Assembly (NCBI GenBank): GCA_002083615.1
Contig: MSXO01000015.1
Location: 115,759-179,758 of the forward strand
Reading direction: 5' to 3'
DNA length: 64,000 bases
Source of the DNA: Proteobacteria bacterium ST_bin11
GTDB lineage: Bacteria; Pseudomonadota; Gammaproteobacteria; Methylococcales; Methylomonadaceae
The notes under the pieces were generated by a model, which searched no databases, was not told the origin of the DNA, and was given only the letters and a program-made list of their open reading frames with translations. A program made the translations under genes and the position numbers. Within the stretch, counting starts at the first letter, position 1. Every line of letters begins with the position of its first letter. Shown piece by piece: positions 23,877 to 33,366 of this stretch.

Positions 23877-24439
23877 CTTTCTATCTTTTCAACTATTATG
23901 GGCATCCTCAATTCCTTACCGACATCCTGCAACATTTTCTTAGCCGTCGGGGTATTAAAATGCGTGGTGACATACCAGCCTTGATGATATTTCTGGGTTT
24001 GATAGCCGCTGGCGGGAACTCTGGCCAGCAATGCTATTCCCGAAAGCTTTTTGTTCAACTTGGCGACTTTTTCCAGTCCCAATTCAGCCAAGGTTTGCAC
24101 AAAAGTATCCGAGACGGTGGACTGTTCGATTATTTTGTCACCGACTTTGACCCTCAGCTTACCACGCGCTGCCTTGCGGTTTATGCGGCGGGATTGGTTC
24201 CGGACCGGCTCTGTAATCGGTTTGCTTGGTCGAGTTTCTTCGAAGCGTTTTAAACAGGCTCTCAGCTCCATTTCTAGCATTTGCAAACTTTTCCAGGCGT
24301 TCATCTTTGCCACTACCGCCGTAAAATCGCCTATCAAACTGGCTTCGGCGCTTTCGATTTTGACATCATCCGTGGCATAACTAATGGCAGCCAACAATTG
24401 GTTGAATTGTTGATTGACGGTTTCTGGCAGTCTGTTCAT
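23873..24439 (-). CDS. Unknown 188-aa protein, first gene of the kinase operon
   Basis: No family recognised. Residues ~1-75 are helical; ~76-110 are very basic (SRRINRKAARGKLRVKVGDK), suggesting nucleic-acid contact. The C-terminal ~80 residues look like a small alpha/beta domain (TFVQTLAELGLEKVAKLNKK, then HQGWYVTTHFNTPTAKKML). It starts the leftward chain and overlaps the kinase gene by 4 bp, so it probably works with it, as sensor, DNA-binding adaptor or regulator. An unusually long free region (about 560 bp) lies upstream. A role as autoregulator is possible but not shown. Confidence 0.6.
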   Translation of the reverse strand: MNRLPETVNQQFNQLLAAISYATDDVKIESAEASLIGDFTAVVAKMNAWKSLQMLEMELRACLKRFEETRPSKPITEPVRNQSRRINRKAARGKLRVKVGDKIIEQSTVSDTFVQTLAELGLEKVAKLNKKLSGIALLARVPASGYQTQKYHQGWYVTTHFNTPTAKKMLQDVGKELRMPIIVEKIER

Positions 24440-25001
24440 GGTGGTGTGCTCCGGCTGTTTTTTTGGTTAAACGGCGCTGTCTTCATCGCCGCTTCGTTAA
24501 CTACTTATAGATACCCATAATGATTGTTTCGGGACGGTTCGGTTGTTAGCACCCTGCCGTCTCAACATGGTGTGTAGTATCTTGAAAACTTGCACGCTTG
24601 TAATGGGAGGACTGTGGGAGTTTTTATAGGCGGCAATAGCCGTTGCCAATTCCGCAGGCACGCACACGCAAATTCGCAAACGGTTGTAAGTACAGCACTG
24701 AACCGTTTACTCGGTAAATGCAACTGATCCACGCATTGCAGTCTTTTTAACCGCCTTAGATCCGTCCGAACACAGGAAAGCGCTTTCTAAGTAGAGCACT
24801 GCTTTTCGCCCATCACCGACCCACATTGGTTTAAATACACCAAGCATGTTCTAAACAACCACTCACCAGTCCAAACCAGACGGCTAATAAGGTTGAAATA
24901 AGCCGAATTTTAGCGTCTTCCGAGTATCCCGACGCCTTGGCAAACAAATTGCGTATAGAGGTTACCAACCTCATTCAATGGTGTGACTTCGGTGATAAAC
25001 C
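24440..25001. promoter_or_regulatory. Divergent region between the kinase operon and czcCBA
   Basis: About 560 bp that should hold promoters in both directions. A perfect 15-bp palindrome (gaggttaccaacctc, 24958-24972) lies 30 bp before the czcC start, in the place expected for a metal-regulator operator. A 60-codon minus-strand frame at 24497-24679 is listed separately. Confidence 0.4.
24497..24679 (-). CDS. Possible small protein (60 aa), doubtful
   Basis: A TTG-started frame encoding about 60 residues (RICVCVPAELATAIAAYKNS at the N-terminus). The strand-helix-helix look of the first 45 residues is compatible with a ribbon-helix-helix fold, but there is no strong ribosome binding site and no family match. 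It points toward the 188-aa gene and lies 57 bp upstream of it. Kept only as a possibility. Confidence 0.22.
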   Translation of the reverse strand: MRICVCVPAELATAIAAYKNSHSPPITSVQVFKILHTMLRRQGANNRTVPKQSLWVSISS

Positions 25002-26339
25002 ATGGGAAATAAACATTTCATCTTCAGCGCTGTACTCGGCTTGCTCGGGTCAGTGATGGCTTTTCAGGCGCAAGCGCAAACCGTCCCATTGTCCATCGAC
25101 GAGGCGCTGGCGATTTTTTACCAACGCAATCTTGATTTGATCGCCGCCCAGTACAACATCGACCAATCCCACGCCGACGCGGTGATCGCTGCAGCCATCC
25201 CCAATCCCACCTTGGGGGTACAAATTTCGGAAATCAGCAACCGGCCCAACATGGGCTCGAACGCCAGCGGATGCAATCACGATGCCAGCGTATCGTGCGG
25301 CCCGGCCGAGTATTTTTCCTTCAGTCAGTTAATCGAGGTGGCAGGAAAGCGCGGCCTGCGCATCGAAAGTAGCGGTTTTGCCACCCAGGCGGCGGAAAGC
25401 GATTTTCGGGACGCTGTGCGAATCTTTTCCAATATGGTCAGAGACGCCTATTACGACTTGCTGTTAGCGCAAAAGAACCGCTGGCTGGCGCAGGAAATTG
25501 TTGATCATTACCACACTATTTCCAAAGCTAACCAACTCAGAATGCACAGCGGCGATATTGCCGAATCCGATTTTCTGCGGGTAAAAATGGAAGCCATGCG
25601 CGCCCAATCGGATTTGGATACGGCACAAGCGGCGGTAGAACAGGCACAAGCCGGTTTGGCGGTCATCTTGCGCTGGCCGAAAGACGGCCTGGTGTTCGAA
25701 GCCAAAGAACAATGGCCTGAGATCAAAGACCTTGGTCAAAACGGCTCCATCGATGCGTTGATAAAGACTGCCTTACAGCAACGCCCGGATCTAATGGCCG
25801 ACAAACAAAGAGCCGCCCAAACCGAAAAAGAATTGGAGTTGGCGAGACGCCTCAAATACCCGGATGTAACTGTCAACGCCGGCTACGCCCGCGACCCTAG
25901 CAATAACACACTAAATTCGTTCTTCGTGGGCGTCAGTGTGCCGGTCCCTCTGTTCGATCAATACCAAGGCCAATCGGACAAAGCGGCAGTCGCTTTAAAC
26001 CAGAACCAGCTAACAGTTGAACAAACCGAGTTGGGTATTCGTAACGATGTCGCCAATGCCTTAGCCACCTGGCATAGCGCCGACAAAATCGTACAACGTT
26101 TTCAAAGCGGCTTGCTGGACGATGCTTTGGCGGTGCGCAACAGCGCCGAACTCGCCTACAGCAAGGGCGCCACCGGCGTATTGGACTTTATCGAAGCGCA
26201 ACGCAGCTACAAAAATGTAATGCGCGATTACAGCCAGGCCCTAATCAGCCGCGCCAATGCTTATTACGATTTAGCCAAAGCCTTGGGCGAGGAAACTGGC
26301 AATGCCAGTGCCACCCAGGATCACACTCAATTGCCATAA
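25002..26339 (+). CDS. czcC: Heavy-metal efflux outer membrane channel CzcC
   Basis: A 445-residue TolC-superfamily protein with a Sec signal peptide (ending AQAQT) and the two-fold OEP repeat of long helices and strands (RNLDLIAAQYNIDQSHAD, later AQRSYKNVMRDYSQALISRANAYYDLAKALG). It forms the outer-membrane/periplasmic duct of the RND efflux complex encoded by the next two genes, 12 and 21 bp apart. Context makes it CzcC rather than a general TolC. Expression is probably metal-induced; the palindrome at 24958 is a candidate operator, but no regulator gene lies beside it. Confidence 0.9.
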   Translation: MGNKHFIFSAVLGLLGSVMAFQAQAQTVPLSIDEALAIFYQRNLDLIAAQYNIDQSHADAVIAAAIPNPTLGVQISEISNRPNMGSNASGCNHDASVSCGPAEYFSFSQLIEVAGKRGLRIESSGFATQAAESDFRDAVRIFSNMVRDAYYDLLLAQKNRWLAQEIVDHYHTISKANQLRMHSGDIAESDFLRVKMEAMRAQSDLDTAQAAVEQAQAGLAVILRWPKDGLVFEAKEQWPEIKDLGQNGSIDALIKTALQQRPDLMADKQRAAQTEKELELARRLKYPDVTVNAGYARDPSNNTLNSFFVGVSVPVPLFDQYQGQSDKAAVALNQNQLTVEQTELGIRNDVANALATWHSADKIVQRFQSGLLDDALAVRNSAELAYSKGATGVLDFIEAQRSYKNVMRDYSQALISRANAYYDLAKALGEETGNASATQDHTQLP

Positions 26340-26351
26340 CCACGAATCGCC

Positions 26352-27518
26352 ATGAAGATACCTATGCAATCTCTCACCAAACTACCGTTACTTTGCTGTT
26401 GCATGCTGGCTGCCGGCATATTGTCGGCTTGTTCTGACTCGACTAAAACACCCGCGCCGAGCAAACCCGCAGTGCCTGCTGGCGAAGTCACCCTGGCAGC
26501 CAACTCGCCGAAAAAGGCTTACGTCAAAACCGCTAAGTTGAGCCTATCTCAACATCCCTTATTGGAGCCGTTAGCCGGGAAAATTGTTTATGACGAAAGC
26601 CGGACCTCGCGCATCAGCTCGCCGGTGGCCGGCCGTGTGGTCGGCTCGCCCATTGCATTGGGTTCACCTGTCAAGACCGGGTCGACCTTGTTAGAGCTAG
26701 ACAGCCCAGATGTCGCCGATGCCGAGGCCGACTTCGCTAAGGCCCAAGCCGCAGCAACCCTGGCCGGCCACACCTTGACGCGCCAAGAAGAGCTATTCGC
26801 CGGCAAAGCCATTTCCCGCAAAGAACTGGAACAAGCGCAAAGCGATTTAAGCAGCGCCCATAGCGACTTGCAGCGCGCTCAAGACCGCCTAAAAAACCTG
26901 CACCTGTCCGCGCGTCAAGCCGATGGTCGATTCGCGTTGCGCGCTACAGTGCCAGGCGTAGTGGTAGAACGCAATGTTAATCCGGGCATGGAAGTCAGGC
27001 CGGACCTAGATACGCCATTGTACGTAGTGTCCGATTTGGCGCACTTAACGGTATTGATGGAGGTATTTGAAGTCAACATCGGCAAAATCAAATTGGGGCA
27101 GCAAGTGTCCGTCGCAGTGCCGGCCTATCCGGGGGAATCGTTTCCAGCAACCGTGCAATACATTGGCCAAGTGCTCGACGAGACGACCCGCACCGTGCAA
27201 GTGCGCTGCACATTAGACAATCCTGGGAATCGCCTGATGCCCGGCATGTACGCCACCATCATGGTAGCCAGTGCGGAAAGCGATCGCGCGTTCGTGATTC
27301 CGCTAACCGCTGTGTTTACCGAAGACGACGCGGATTACGTATTCATCGCTCTGGACGACAACCACTATCGGCAACGCCAGGTGCAGATTGGCTTGCGTTT
27401 GAAAGACCAGGCGGTCGTCAGCCAAGGCCTGGATGCCAATGACTTGCTGGTCACGGAAGGCGCGCTAATGCTGCGCGCCGAAGAAGAAGTCGAAACTGAA
27501 ACTACCCAGCAGCCTTAG
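26352..27518 (+). CDS. czcB: Heavy-metal efflux periplasmic adaptor CzcB
   Basis: A 388-residue membrane-fusion protein with a lipoprotein-type signal (LSACSDSTK, Cys about residue 27), so it is probably anchored to the inner membrane. The lipoyl/barrel-sandwich halves are visible (ISSPVAGRVVGSPIALGSPVKTG and later RATVPGVVVERNVNPGMEV) on either side of a coiled-coil hairpin (DLSSAHSDLQRAQDRLKNLH). It links CzcA to CzcC. No His-rich N-terminal metal site like that of some CzcB proteins is seen. Confidence 0.9.
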   Translation: MKIPMQSLTKLPLLCCCMLAAGILSACSDSTKTPAPSKPAVPAGEVTLAANSPKKAYVKTAKLSLSQHPLLEPLAGKIVYDESRTSRISSPVAGRVVGSPIALGSPVKTGSTLLELDSPDVADAEADFAKAQAAATLAGHTLTRQEELFAGKAISRKELEQAQSDLSSAHSDLQRAQDRLKNLHLSARQADGRFALRATVPGVVVERNVNPGMEVRPDLDTPLYVVSDLAHLTVLMEVFEVNIGKIKLGQQVSVAVPAYPGESFPATVQYIGQVLDETTRTVQVRCTLDNPGNRLMPGMYATIMVASAESDRAFVIPLTAVFTEDDADYVFIALDDNHYRQRQVQIGLRLKDQAVVSQGLDANDLLVTEGALMLRAEEEVETETTQQP

Positions 27519-27539
27519 CACCCCACTCAGGACACTACC

Positions 27540-30500
27540 ATGATCGAGCGTCTTATCGCCTTTTGCTTACAACAACGCCTGATGGTCATCGGCGCCACAT
27601 TGGCGATTGCCGTTTCCGGCATCATCGCCTTTGAAAATTTGCCGGTTCAGGCCTTTCCGGATGTGCAAAACGTTTTTGTGCAAGTCGTCACCCAGTTTCC
27701 CGGCCAGGCACCGGAAGAGGTGGAAAAGCAAATCTCTTTGCCTATCGAACGGGAAATGAACGGCGTGCCGCATTTGCTGAATATGCGTTCGGTCTCGATT
27801 TTCGGTTTGTCAGTGGTCACGCTGACATTCGACGATACCGCCGAGGACTATTTTTCTCGGCAGCAGGTCTTGGAGCGTTTGCAGAACGCGGACATCCCCG
27901 ACGATGTCAAGCCGCAATTGGGCCCACTATCAACCGGCGTCGGCGAAATTTTGCGTTACGTGATCGATGCCAAACACTTGCCACTTATCGAACAGCGGGC
28001 TTTGCAAGACTGGGTTATCGAACCGCGACTGCGCTCGGTTCAAGGCGTAGCAGACGTGGTCGGCTTCGGGGGAGGAGTGAAAGAATATAAAGTCGCTGCC
28101 AAGCCGGACCAATTAAAAAACTACCGCGTCGACCTTAACCAGGTGTTTCAGGCGATTGCCGCGAACAACACCAATACCGGCGGCGGCTACATTGAACACG
28201 GCGATGAAGCCTTGGTGGTGCGCGGCACTGGCTTGTTGAAGTCAGCTGAAGAAATCGGCGAAATCGTCGTCACTAGCAACGACGGCGTGCCGGTGCGAAT
28301 CAAGGACGTGGCAGACATCAGCGTAGGACCGCAACCGCGCAATGGCATAGTGGGTATGAACCAACGCGACGATGTGGTTGAAGGCATCGTGCTGTTGATT
28401 AAGGGTCGTGATGCGGTCAACGTGCTGGGTGGCGTGAAACAGAAAATCCAGGAACTCAACGATTTCGGCTTGCCGCCCGGCGTAAAAATCACCCCCTTCT
28501 ACGATAGAACCGAACTGGTGGGTCACACGATTCATACCGTCGAACACAATATGATCGAAGGCGCGGTCTTGATCCTGATCATCTTGTTGGTATTTTTACG
28601 ACGCTTCGTCGCGGCCTTGTTGGTGACTTTGATCATTCCGCTGTCTTTATTGTTCGCGTTCATTTTGGTGGATCTTGGCGGCATTTCCGCCAATCTGATT
28701 TCGCTCGGTGCCATCGACTTCGGCATCATCGTCGATGGCGCGGTGGTAATGGTGGAAGCCGTGATGGTGCAAGTCACCCTGGATTTACACCGTAATGCCG
28801 ATATCCGGCATTTGCGGCAATCGCTGCTTACTACCGCCACGGAAATGGGCCGACCCATCCTGTTTTCCATAACCATTATCATCATCGCCTTTTTGCCGAT
28901 TTTTACCTTCCAGCGCGTTGAGGCCAAAATCTTTTCACCTATGGCCTATACCCTGAGCTTTGCCTTGGTAGCCTCGATGCTTTTCAGCTTGACCTTTATA
29001 CCGGCCATGCTCACCTATTTATTGGGTCCGAAACTGGCCGAGCAACACAATCCGCTGGTGCACGCTATGCAACAGCGCTACCGGCAACTGCTGGAATGGG
29101 TATTGCGACATGCACGAGGCGTATTCATAGCCGCCATCACTGCCTTGGTGTTGAGCTTTATGTCCTTAAAACTCATAGGCACCGAGTTTATGCCCAAACT
29201 CGACGAAGGCAACATCTGGCTGACCATTACGCTGCCAACCCCAGTATCGTTAAGCACAGCTAAACAACTGGAACGTCAGGTCCGCGAAACGCTGGAATCG
29301 TTTCCGGAAGCCAAAACCATCAACACCCAATTGGGCCGCCCGGAAGACGGCACCGACCCCAAAGGTTTTAATAATCTGGAGGTGCTGATCGACCTAAAAC
29401 CCAAAGACACTTGGCGTTACGCACGCAAAGACGATTTGGTACAGGCCATGGATAAAACGCTGGCCATTTTTCCGGGCATTCTCACCAACTTTTCTCAGGT
29501 GATTCAGGACAACGTGGAAGAGGCCATTTCCGGCGTCAAAGGGGAAATTGCCATAAAAATCTTCGGTAGCGATTTGCAAACATTACAAGACAGGGCCGAT
29601 CAAATCACCCATATCTTGGCGGGTATTCAGGGCGCCACCGACGTCGGCGCCGAACAGCAAGCCGGATTGGCGCAAGTGATCGTCGACATCGACAGAGCCA
29701 AGGTCTCCCGCTACGGCATCAACGTCGCCGATGTGGAGCGGGTGATGGAAATCGGCATGGGCGGCAAAGCGGCTTCGCAGTTTCTGGAAGGTGAACGCCG
29801 CTTCGACATTACCTTGCGTTACGAGGAAGGCGCCCGTAACTCTGTCGCCAATCTGGAGAAATTGACGGTGCAAACCCCAAGCGGCCAGCGTATCCCGCTC
29901 ACCGAGTTGGCCACCATCAAAATCAATCAAGGCGCCTCCCGTATCAGTCGCGAAGACAATATGCGCCGAATTGCTATCAAATGTAACTTGATCAACCGCG
30001 ACCAGGGCAGCTTCGTCGCCGAAGCCCAGCAAAAAGTCGCTGCGCAAGTGGACTTACCGCCCGGCTACCATATCGTCTGGAGCGGCCAATTCGAAAACCA
30101 ACAACGGGCGATGAAGCGTCTCGCCATCATCGTGCCGATTAGTGTAGGGCTGATATTCGTCCTACTTTTCTGGGCTTTCATGTCGATCAAAAATGCCTTG
30201 TTGATCGTGATGAATGTGCCGTTTGCCTTGATAGGCGGCTTACTGATTTTATTGGCGACCGGTATCAACCTGAGCGTGTCGGCGGCGGTCGGCTTCATCG
30301 CCCTGTTTGGGATTGCCGTCCAAAATGGGGTGATTCTGGTCTCGCAATTGAACAAGCTGCGTAGAGACGGCCAAAAGTTGCACGATGCCATCGTCAACGG
30401 CTCGGTGAGCCGCTTGCGACCCGTGGTTATGACAGCCTCAATGGCGATATTGGGTTTGCTTCCAGCCGCGTTATCGACCAGCGTCGGCTCAGAGACCGCC

Positions 30501-30608
30501 AAGCCGTTTGCGGTCGTCATTATCGGCGGCTTAATCACCGCCACCCTTTTGACCTTAACCCTGCTACCCGCGCTATATAGTTACTTTGCCGAACCTGACG
30601 AGCTATAG
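27540..30608 (+). CDS. czcA: Heavy-metal RND efflux pump CzcA
   Basis: A 1022-residue RND transporter with 12 membrane helices and two large periplasmic loops. The proton-relay helix reads DFGIIVDGAVVMVE, with D393, D399 and E406 in the pattern of the divalent-cation (HME1-type: Co, Zn, Cd) family rather than the copper/silver pumps. The N-terminal block (FENLPVQAFPDVQNVFVQV) and the GxGG region (VVGFGGGVKEY) are also typical. It takes metal ions from the periplasm or cytoplasm in exchange for protons. Full length, no damage seen. Confidence 0.94.
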   Translation: MIERLIAFCLQQRLMVIGATLAIAVSGIIAFENLPVQAFPDVQNVFVQVVTQFPGQAPEEVEKQISLPIEREMNGVPHLLNMRSVSIFGLSVVTLTFDDTAEDYFSRQQVLERLQNADIPDDVKPQLGPLSTGVGEILRYVIDAKHLPLIEQRALQDWVIEPRLRSVQGVADVVGFGGGVKEYKVAAKPDQLKNYRVDLNQVFQAIAANNTNTGGGYIEHGDEALVVRGTGLLKSAEEIGEIVVTSNDGVPVRIKDVADISVGPQPRNGIVGMNQRDDVVEGIVLLIKGRDAVNVLGGVKQKIQELNDFGLPPGVKITPFYDRTELVGHTIHTVEHNMIEGAVLILIILLVFLRRFVAALLVTLIIPLSLLFAFILVDLGGISANLISLGAIDFGIIVDGAVVMVEAVMVQVTLDLHRNADIRHLRQSLLTTATEMGRPILFSITIIIIAFLPIFTFQRVEAKIFSPMAYTLSFALVASMLFSLTFIPAMLTYLLGPKLAEQHNPLVHAMQQRYRQLLEWVLRHARGVFIAAITALVLSFMSLKLIGTEFMPKLDEGNIWLTITLPTPVSLSTAKQLERQVRETLESFPEAKTINTQLGRPEDGTDPKGFNNLEVLIDLKPKDTWRYARKDDLVQAMDKTLAIFPGILTNFSQVIQDNVEEAISGVKGEIAIKIFGSDLQTLQDRADQITHILAGIQGATDVGAEQQAGLAQVIVDIDRAKVSRYGINVADVERVMEIGMGGKAASQFLEGERRFDITLRYEEGARNSVANLEKLTVQTPSGQRIPLTELATIKINQGASRISREDNMRRIAIKCNLINRDQGSFVAEAQQKVAAQVDLPPGYHIVWSGQFENQQRAMKRLAIIVPISVGLIFVLLFWAFMSIKNALLIVMNVPFALIGGLLILLATGINLSVSAAVGFIALFGIAVQNGVILVSQLNKLRRDGQKLHDAIVNGSVSRLRPVVMTASMAILGLLPAALSTSVGSETAKPFAVVIIGGLITATLLTLTLLPALYSYFAEPDEL

Positions 30609-30617
30609 AGGACAACC

Positions 30618-30944
30618 ATGAAAGAAATTCGCGCTTACGTGCAACCCCACAAACTTAGCCAGATCACCCTGGCATTACTGGAAATACCGGGTTTTCCCGG
30701 CATGTCGGTAGTCGATTGCGAGGGCTTCGGCCGCGAGCGAACCGAGCACAATCAGGATTACAAACCGTTTCTAGTGAAAAAACGCTTGGAAATTTTTGCG
30801 CCAGACGAGTTGGTAGAGACAATTTTCGAGACCATCATGCGCGCCGCCCACACCGGGCATCACGGCGACGGCAAAGTCTATATCTTAGACGCGCAAGAAG
30901 GCGGTCGTATCAGCAACGGTGATCGGGATAAGGATTTGGGCTGA
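30618..30944 (+). CDS. PII-like signalling protein linked to czc
   Basis: A 108-residue small protein of the PII/GlnB-like superfamily (start MKEIRAYVQPHKLSQITLAL; KRLEIFAPDELVETIFETI; C-terminal GDGKVYILDAQEGGRISNG). These match PII folds, including the beta-strand before the C-loop. It lacks the uridylylated Tyr T-loop block of classical GlnB, so it belongs to the divergent group often found behind metal-efflux RND genes. It lies 9 bp after czcA and 2 bp before the porin gene, so it is part of the operon. It may bind metal or a nucleotide. Confidence 0.8.
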   Translation: MKEIRAYVQPHKLSQITLALLEIPGFPGMSVVDCEGFGRERTEHNQDYKPFLVKKRLEIFAPDELVETIFETIMRAAHTGHHGDGKVYILDAQEGGRISNGDRDKDLG

Positions 30945-30946
30945 CC

Positions 30947-32407
30947 ATGCGTCTTAGCCCTCTCATTGCCAATGTGTTGGTGGCGTTGATTGTGATGCTG
31001 AATAGTGTCGACACCCAAGCCGAGCAACAACAGCCTGACAGCGAAGACGAGGATTTTTCGTTTATGCAGTTGTTGGCGGATCATGATTTGCACGAGATGG
31101 GCGATGAACGCTGGAATGCCTATGGTCAAGCGACTTATATTTCCAGCTGGAAACCGGCCTTCCCTGCCCAATACACCAATCTCAACGGCACACCACATTC
31201 GCTGTTACCCAATGCCGAACGCAGTTTCACCGGCACGGTCACCGCGTATTTTGGTTTGAAAGCCTGGCCGGGCGGCGAAATCTATCTCGCGCCGGAAATG
31301 ATTTCCGAACTGCCCTTGTCGGACTTAAAGGGTTTGGGCGGCAGTATCCAAAACTTTGAATTGCAAAAATCCGGCTCGGTCAGTGCAACTTGGTATAAGT
31401 CGCGTTTCTACTTAAAACAGACTTTCAATCTGGATGGCGATAGCCATTCGGTGAGTTCCGGCCCAATGCAATTGGCAGGTACCGCCGAAAGCCGGCGTCT
31501 GGTGGTCACCGGCGGCAACCTAAGTGTGCTGGATGTCTTCGATAAGAACAGCTATGCCGCCGATTTGCGTCAGCAGTTTTTGAACATGGCATTTCTGACC
31601 AACGCGGCCTACGACTTTGCTGCGGATGCGCGCGGTTACAGCGTGGGTTTGGCGGCAGAATACTATTTTGACGACTGGACCTTTCGGCTTGGCCGCTTCG
31701 CCACCCCGCAAAACCCAAACGACTTGCCGCTGGATTTTCGCCTGTTGAAATATTACGGCGATCAAGCAGAGCTTGAACATCGCCATGAACTGTTCAAGCA
31801 ACCGGGTGCCGTCAGGCTGCTAGCCTATCGAAACCGGGAACGCATGGGGCGCTGGGACGAGGCCATCGCCGCCTACCAAGCTAATCCGGCGCAAAACGCC
31901 GCAAGTTGCACAGCCTTCAACTACGGCTCGGCCAATAGTAACGCCCCTGATCTGTGCTGGGTCCGTAAGGCCAACGTCAAAATGGGTGTAGGCATCAACT
32001 TGGAACAGCAGTTGTTCGAGGGCGTTGGGGTATTTTTACGCGGCATGTATAGCGACGGTAAAACCGAAGTGTATTCCTTTACTTCGGCCGATCGCTCACT
32101 GTCTATCGGCACCTTAATCAACGGCGATAATTGGGGAAGGCATTACGACGCGCTGGGCTTAGGGTATGCGAGTAGCTGGATATCAAGCGGGCACGCCGAC
32201 TATTTGCGCCTAGGTGGCATAGACGGCTTTATCGGCGACGGTAATCTACGCTACCGTCCCGAACAAGTCGTCGATATTTATTACAAGCTACGTTTGCTGC
32301 CTTCCGCCTGGATGACATTGGATTATCAACACATCGCCAACCCTGCCTATAACGCGGATCGCGGACCAGTCGACGTGTATGGCATCAGAGCGCATTTTGA
32401 GTTCTGA
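30947..32407 (+). CDS. OprB-like carbohydrate-selective porin family protein
   Basis: A 486-residue outer-membrane protein with a signal peptide (ending DTQA). The body is rich in alternating aromatic strands (VTAYFGLKAWPGGEIYLAPEM, NLSVLDVFDKNSYAADLRQQF, RLGRFATPQNPND) and ends in Phe after alternating residues (VYGIRAHFEF), as beta-barrels do. The motifs match porins of the OprB family. It is the last gene of the czc operon, so its cargo may be unrelated to sugar; it could adjust outer-membrane permeability under metal stress. Confidence 0.8.
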   Translation: MRLSPLIANVLVALIVMLNSVDTQAEQQQPDSEDEDFSFMQLLADHDLHEMGDERWNAYGQATYISSWKPAFPAQYTNLNGTPHSLLPNAERSFTGTVTAYFGLKAWPGGEIYLAPEMISELPLSDLKGLGGSIQNFELQKSGSVSATWYKSRFYLKQTFNLDGDSHSVSSGPMQLAGTAESRRLVVTGGNLSVLDVFDKNSYAADLRQQFLNMAFLTNAAYDFAADARGYSVGLAAEYYFDDWTFRLGRFATPQNPNDLPLDFRLLKYYGDQAELEHRHELFKQPGAVRLLAYRNRERMGRWDEAIAAYQANPAQNAASCTAFNYGSANSNAPDLCWVRKANVKMGVGINLEQQLFEGVGVFLRGMYSDGKTEVYSFTSADRSLSIGTLINGDNWGRHYDALGLGYASSWISSGHADYLRLGGIDGFIGDGNLRYRPEQVVDIYYKLRLLPSAWMTLDYQHIANPAYNADRGPVDVYGIRAHFEF

Positions 32408-32444
32408 ACTGTACTAACACCACATGGAGAAAACGGAGCGTTGC

Positions 32445-33329
32445 ATGACGAACAAGGTAAGGTGGATAAAGCGGGTAGCCCTTATGAGCAGCTTGATTTT
32501 ACTGGTAATGGCGATAGTCCTATTTCTCGGCTTACGCCCTATGTCGGCTAATTTTCTAGAGTATTTGCTCTGGAAGTCATCGACCTCAGCCCCGACTGTG
32601 ACGGGCGAGATTGAGAATAAAGGCGCGCATATTCGTTACGTTGCTTACGGGCGCGGTAAACCCATCCTGCTGTTACACGGCGGACTTAGCAACAAACTCA
32701 GCTGGTTTTCGCAGATACCCTGGCTAGTGAGGGCCGGACGCATGGTGGTACTGATTGATACACGTGGCCATGGCGAGTCCACACGTGGCAACACAGCCCT
32801 AAACTATCAAGTTTTTGCGGAAGATACTTTGTTGGTCCTGGACCGACTCGATATTCAACGAACTGACATCGTCGGTTGGAGCGATGGCGGCATAACTGCG
32901 TTGCTATTGGGCCTGGAGGCGCCGGAACGCCTGCGGAAAATCGTCGCCATTAGCGCCAATTTTCACCCGTCGGGGGTTATTCAGACAACTGAGAATAGTG
33001 ACGGCCTTTCGTTACAAAAGATCGCTGATTGGTTGCGCGGCTGGTGGTCCGGTGCCGGAGACGGGCACCCGGCTCTGGAATCAGAAATCCAGGCTTTATG
33101 GCGGGTAGCCCCGCAACTCAACCGCGCGGAACTAAAGGCGATTACCGCTCCAACCCTGGTAATTACCGGCGAACATGACATCATCGATCTTCCACACTCA
33201 GGCGAGCTCGCCCAAATGTTGGCCAACGCCAAAATAGATATCATCTTAGGTGCGGGTCACGCCGCGCCGCTTACTCACGCCGGCCAAATTAACCTGCTGA
33301 TTGGCTCATTCCTGGGAATCGCCCCATGA
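32445..33329 (+). CDS. Membrane-anchored alpha/beta hydrolase
   Basis: A 294-residue alpha/beta-hydrolase. After an N-terminal membrane anchor (about 7-30), the fold shows the oxyanion HGG (LLLHGGLSN), the nucleophile elbow GWSDGG, the acid in GEHDIIDL and the His in GAGHAAPL. I start at the ATG at 32445, preceded by GGAG, not at 32424, which has no ribosome binding site. It ends 37 bp before the AcvB-like gene and points the same way, so it may belong to the acvB-mprF unit. Substrate unknown; a membrane lipid or ester is plausible. Confidence 0.82.
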   Translation: MTNKVRWIKRVALMSSLILLVMAIVLFLGLRPMSANFLEYLLWKSSTSAPTVTGEIENKGAHIRYVAYGRGKPILLLHGGLSNKLSWFSQIPWLVRAGRMVVLIDTRGHGESTRGNTALNYQVFAEDTLLVLDRLDIQRTDIVGWSDGGITALLLGLEAPERLRKIVAISANFHPSGVIQTTENSDGLSLQKIADWLRGWWSGAGDGHPALESEIQALWRVAPQLNRAELKAITAPTLVITGEHDIIDLPHSGELAQMLANAKIDIILGAGHAAPLTHAGQINLLIGSFLGIAP

Positions 33330-33366
33330 TGCAATCGGCCTTAATCCTTGTTTACTAGGTACAAGC

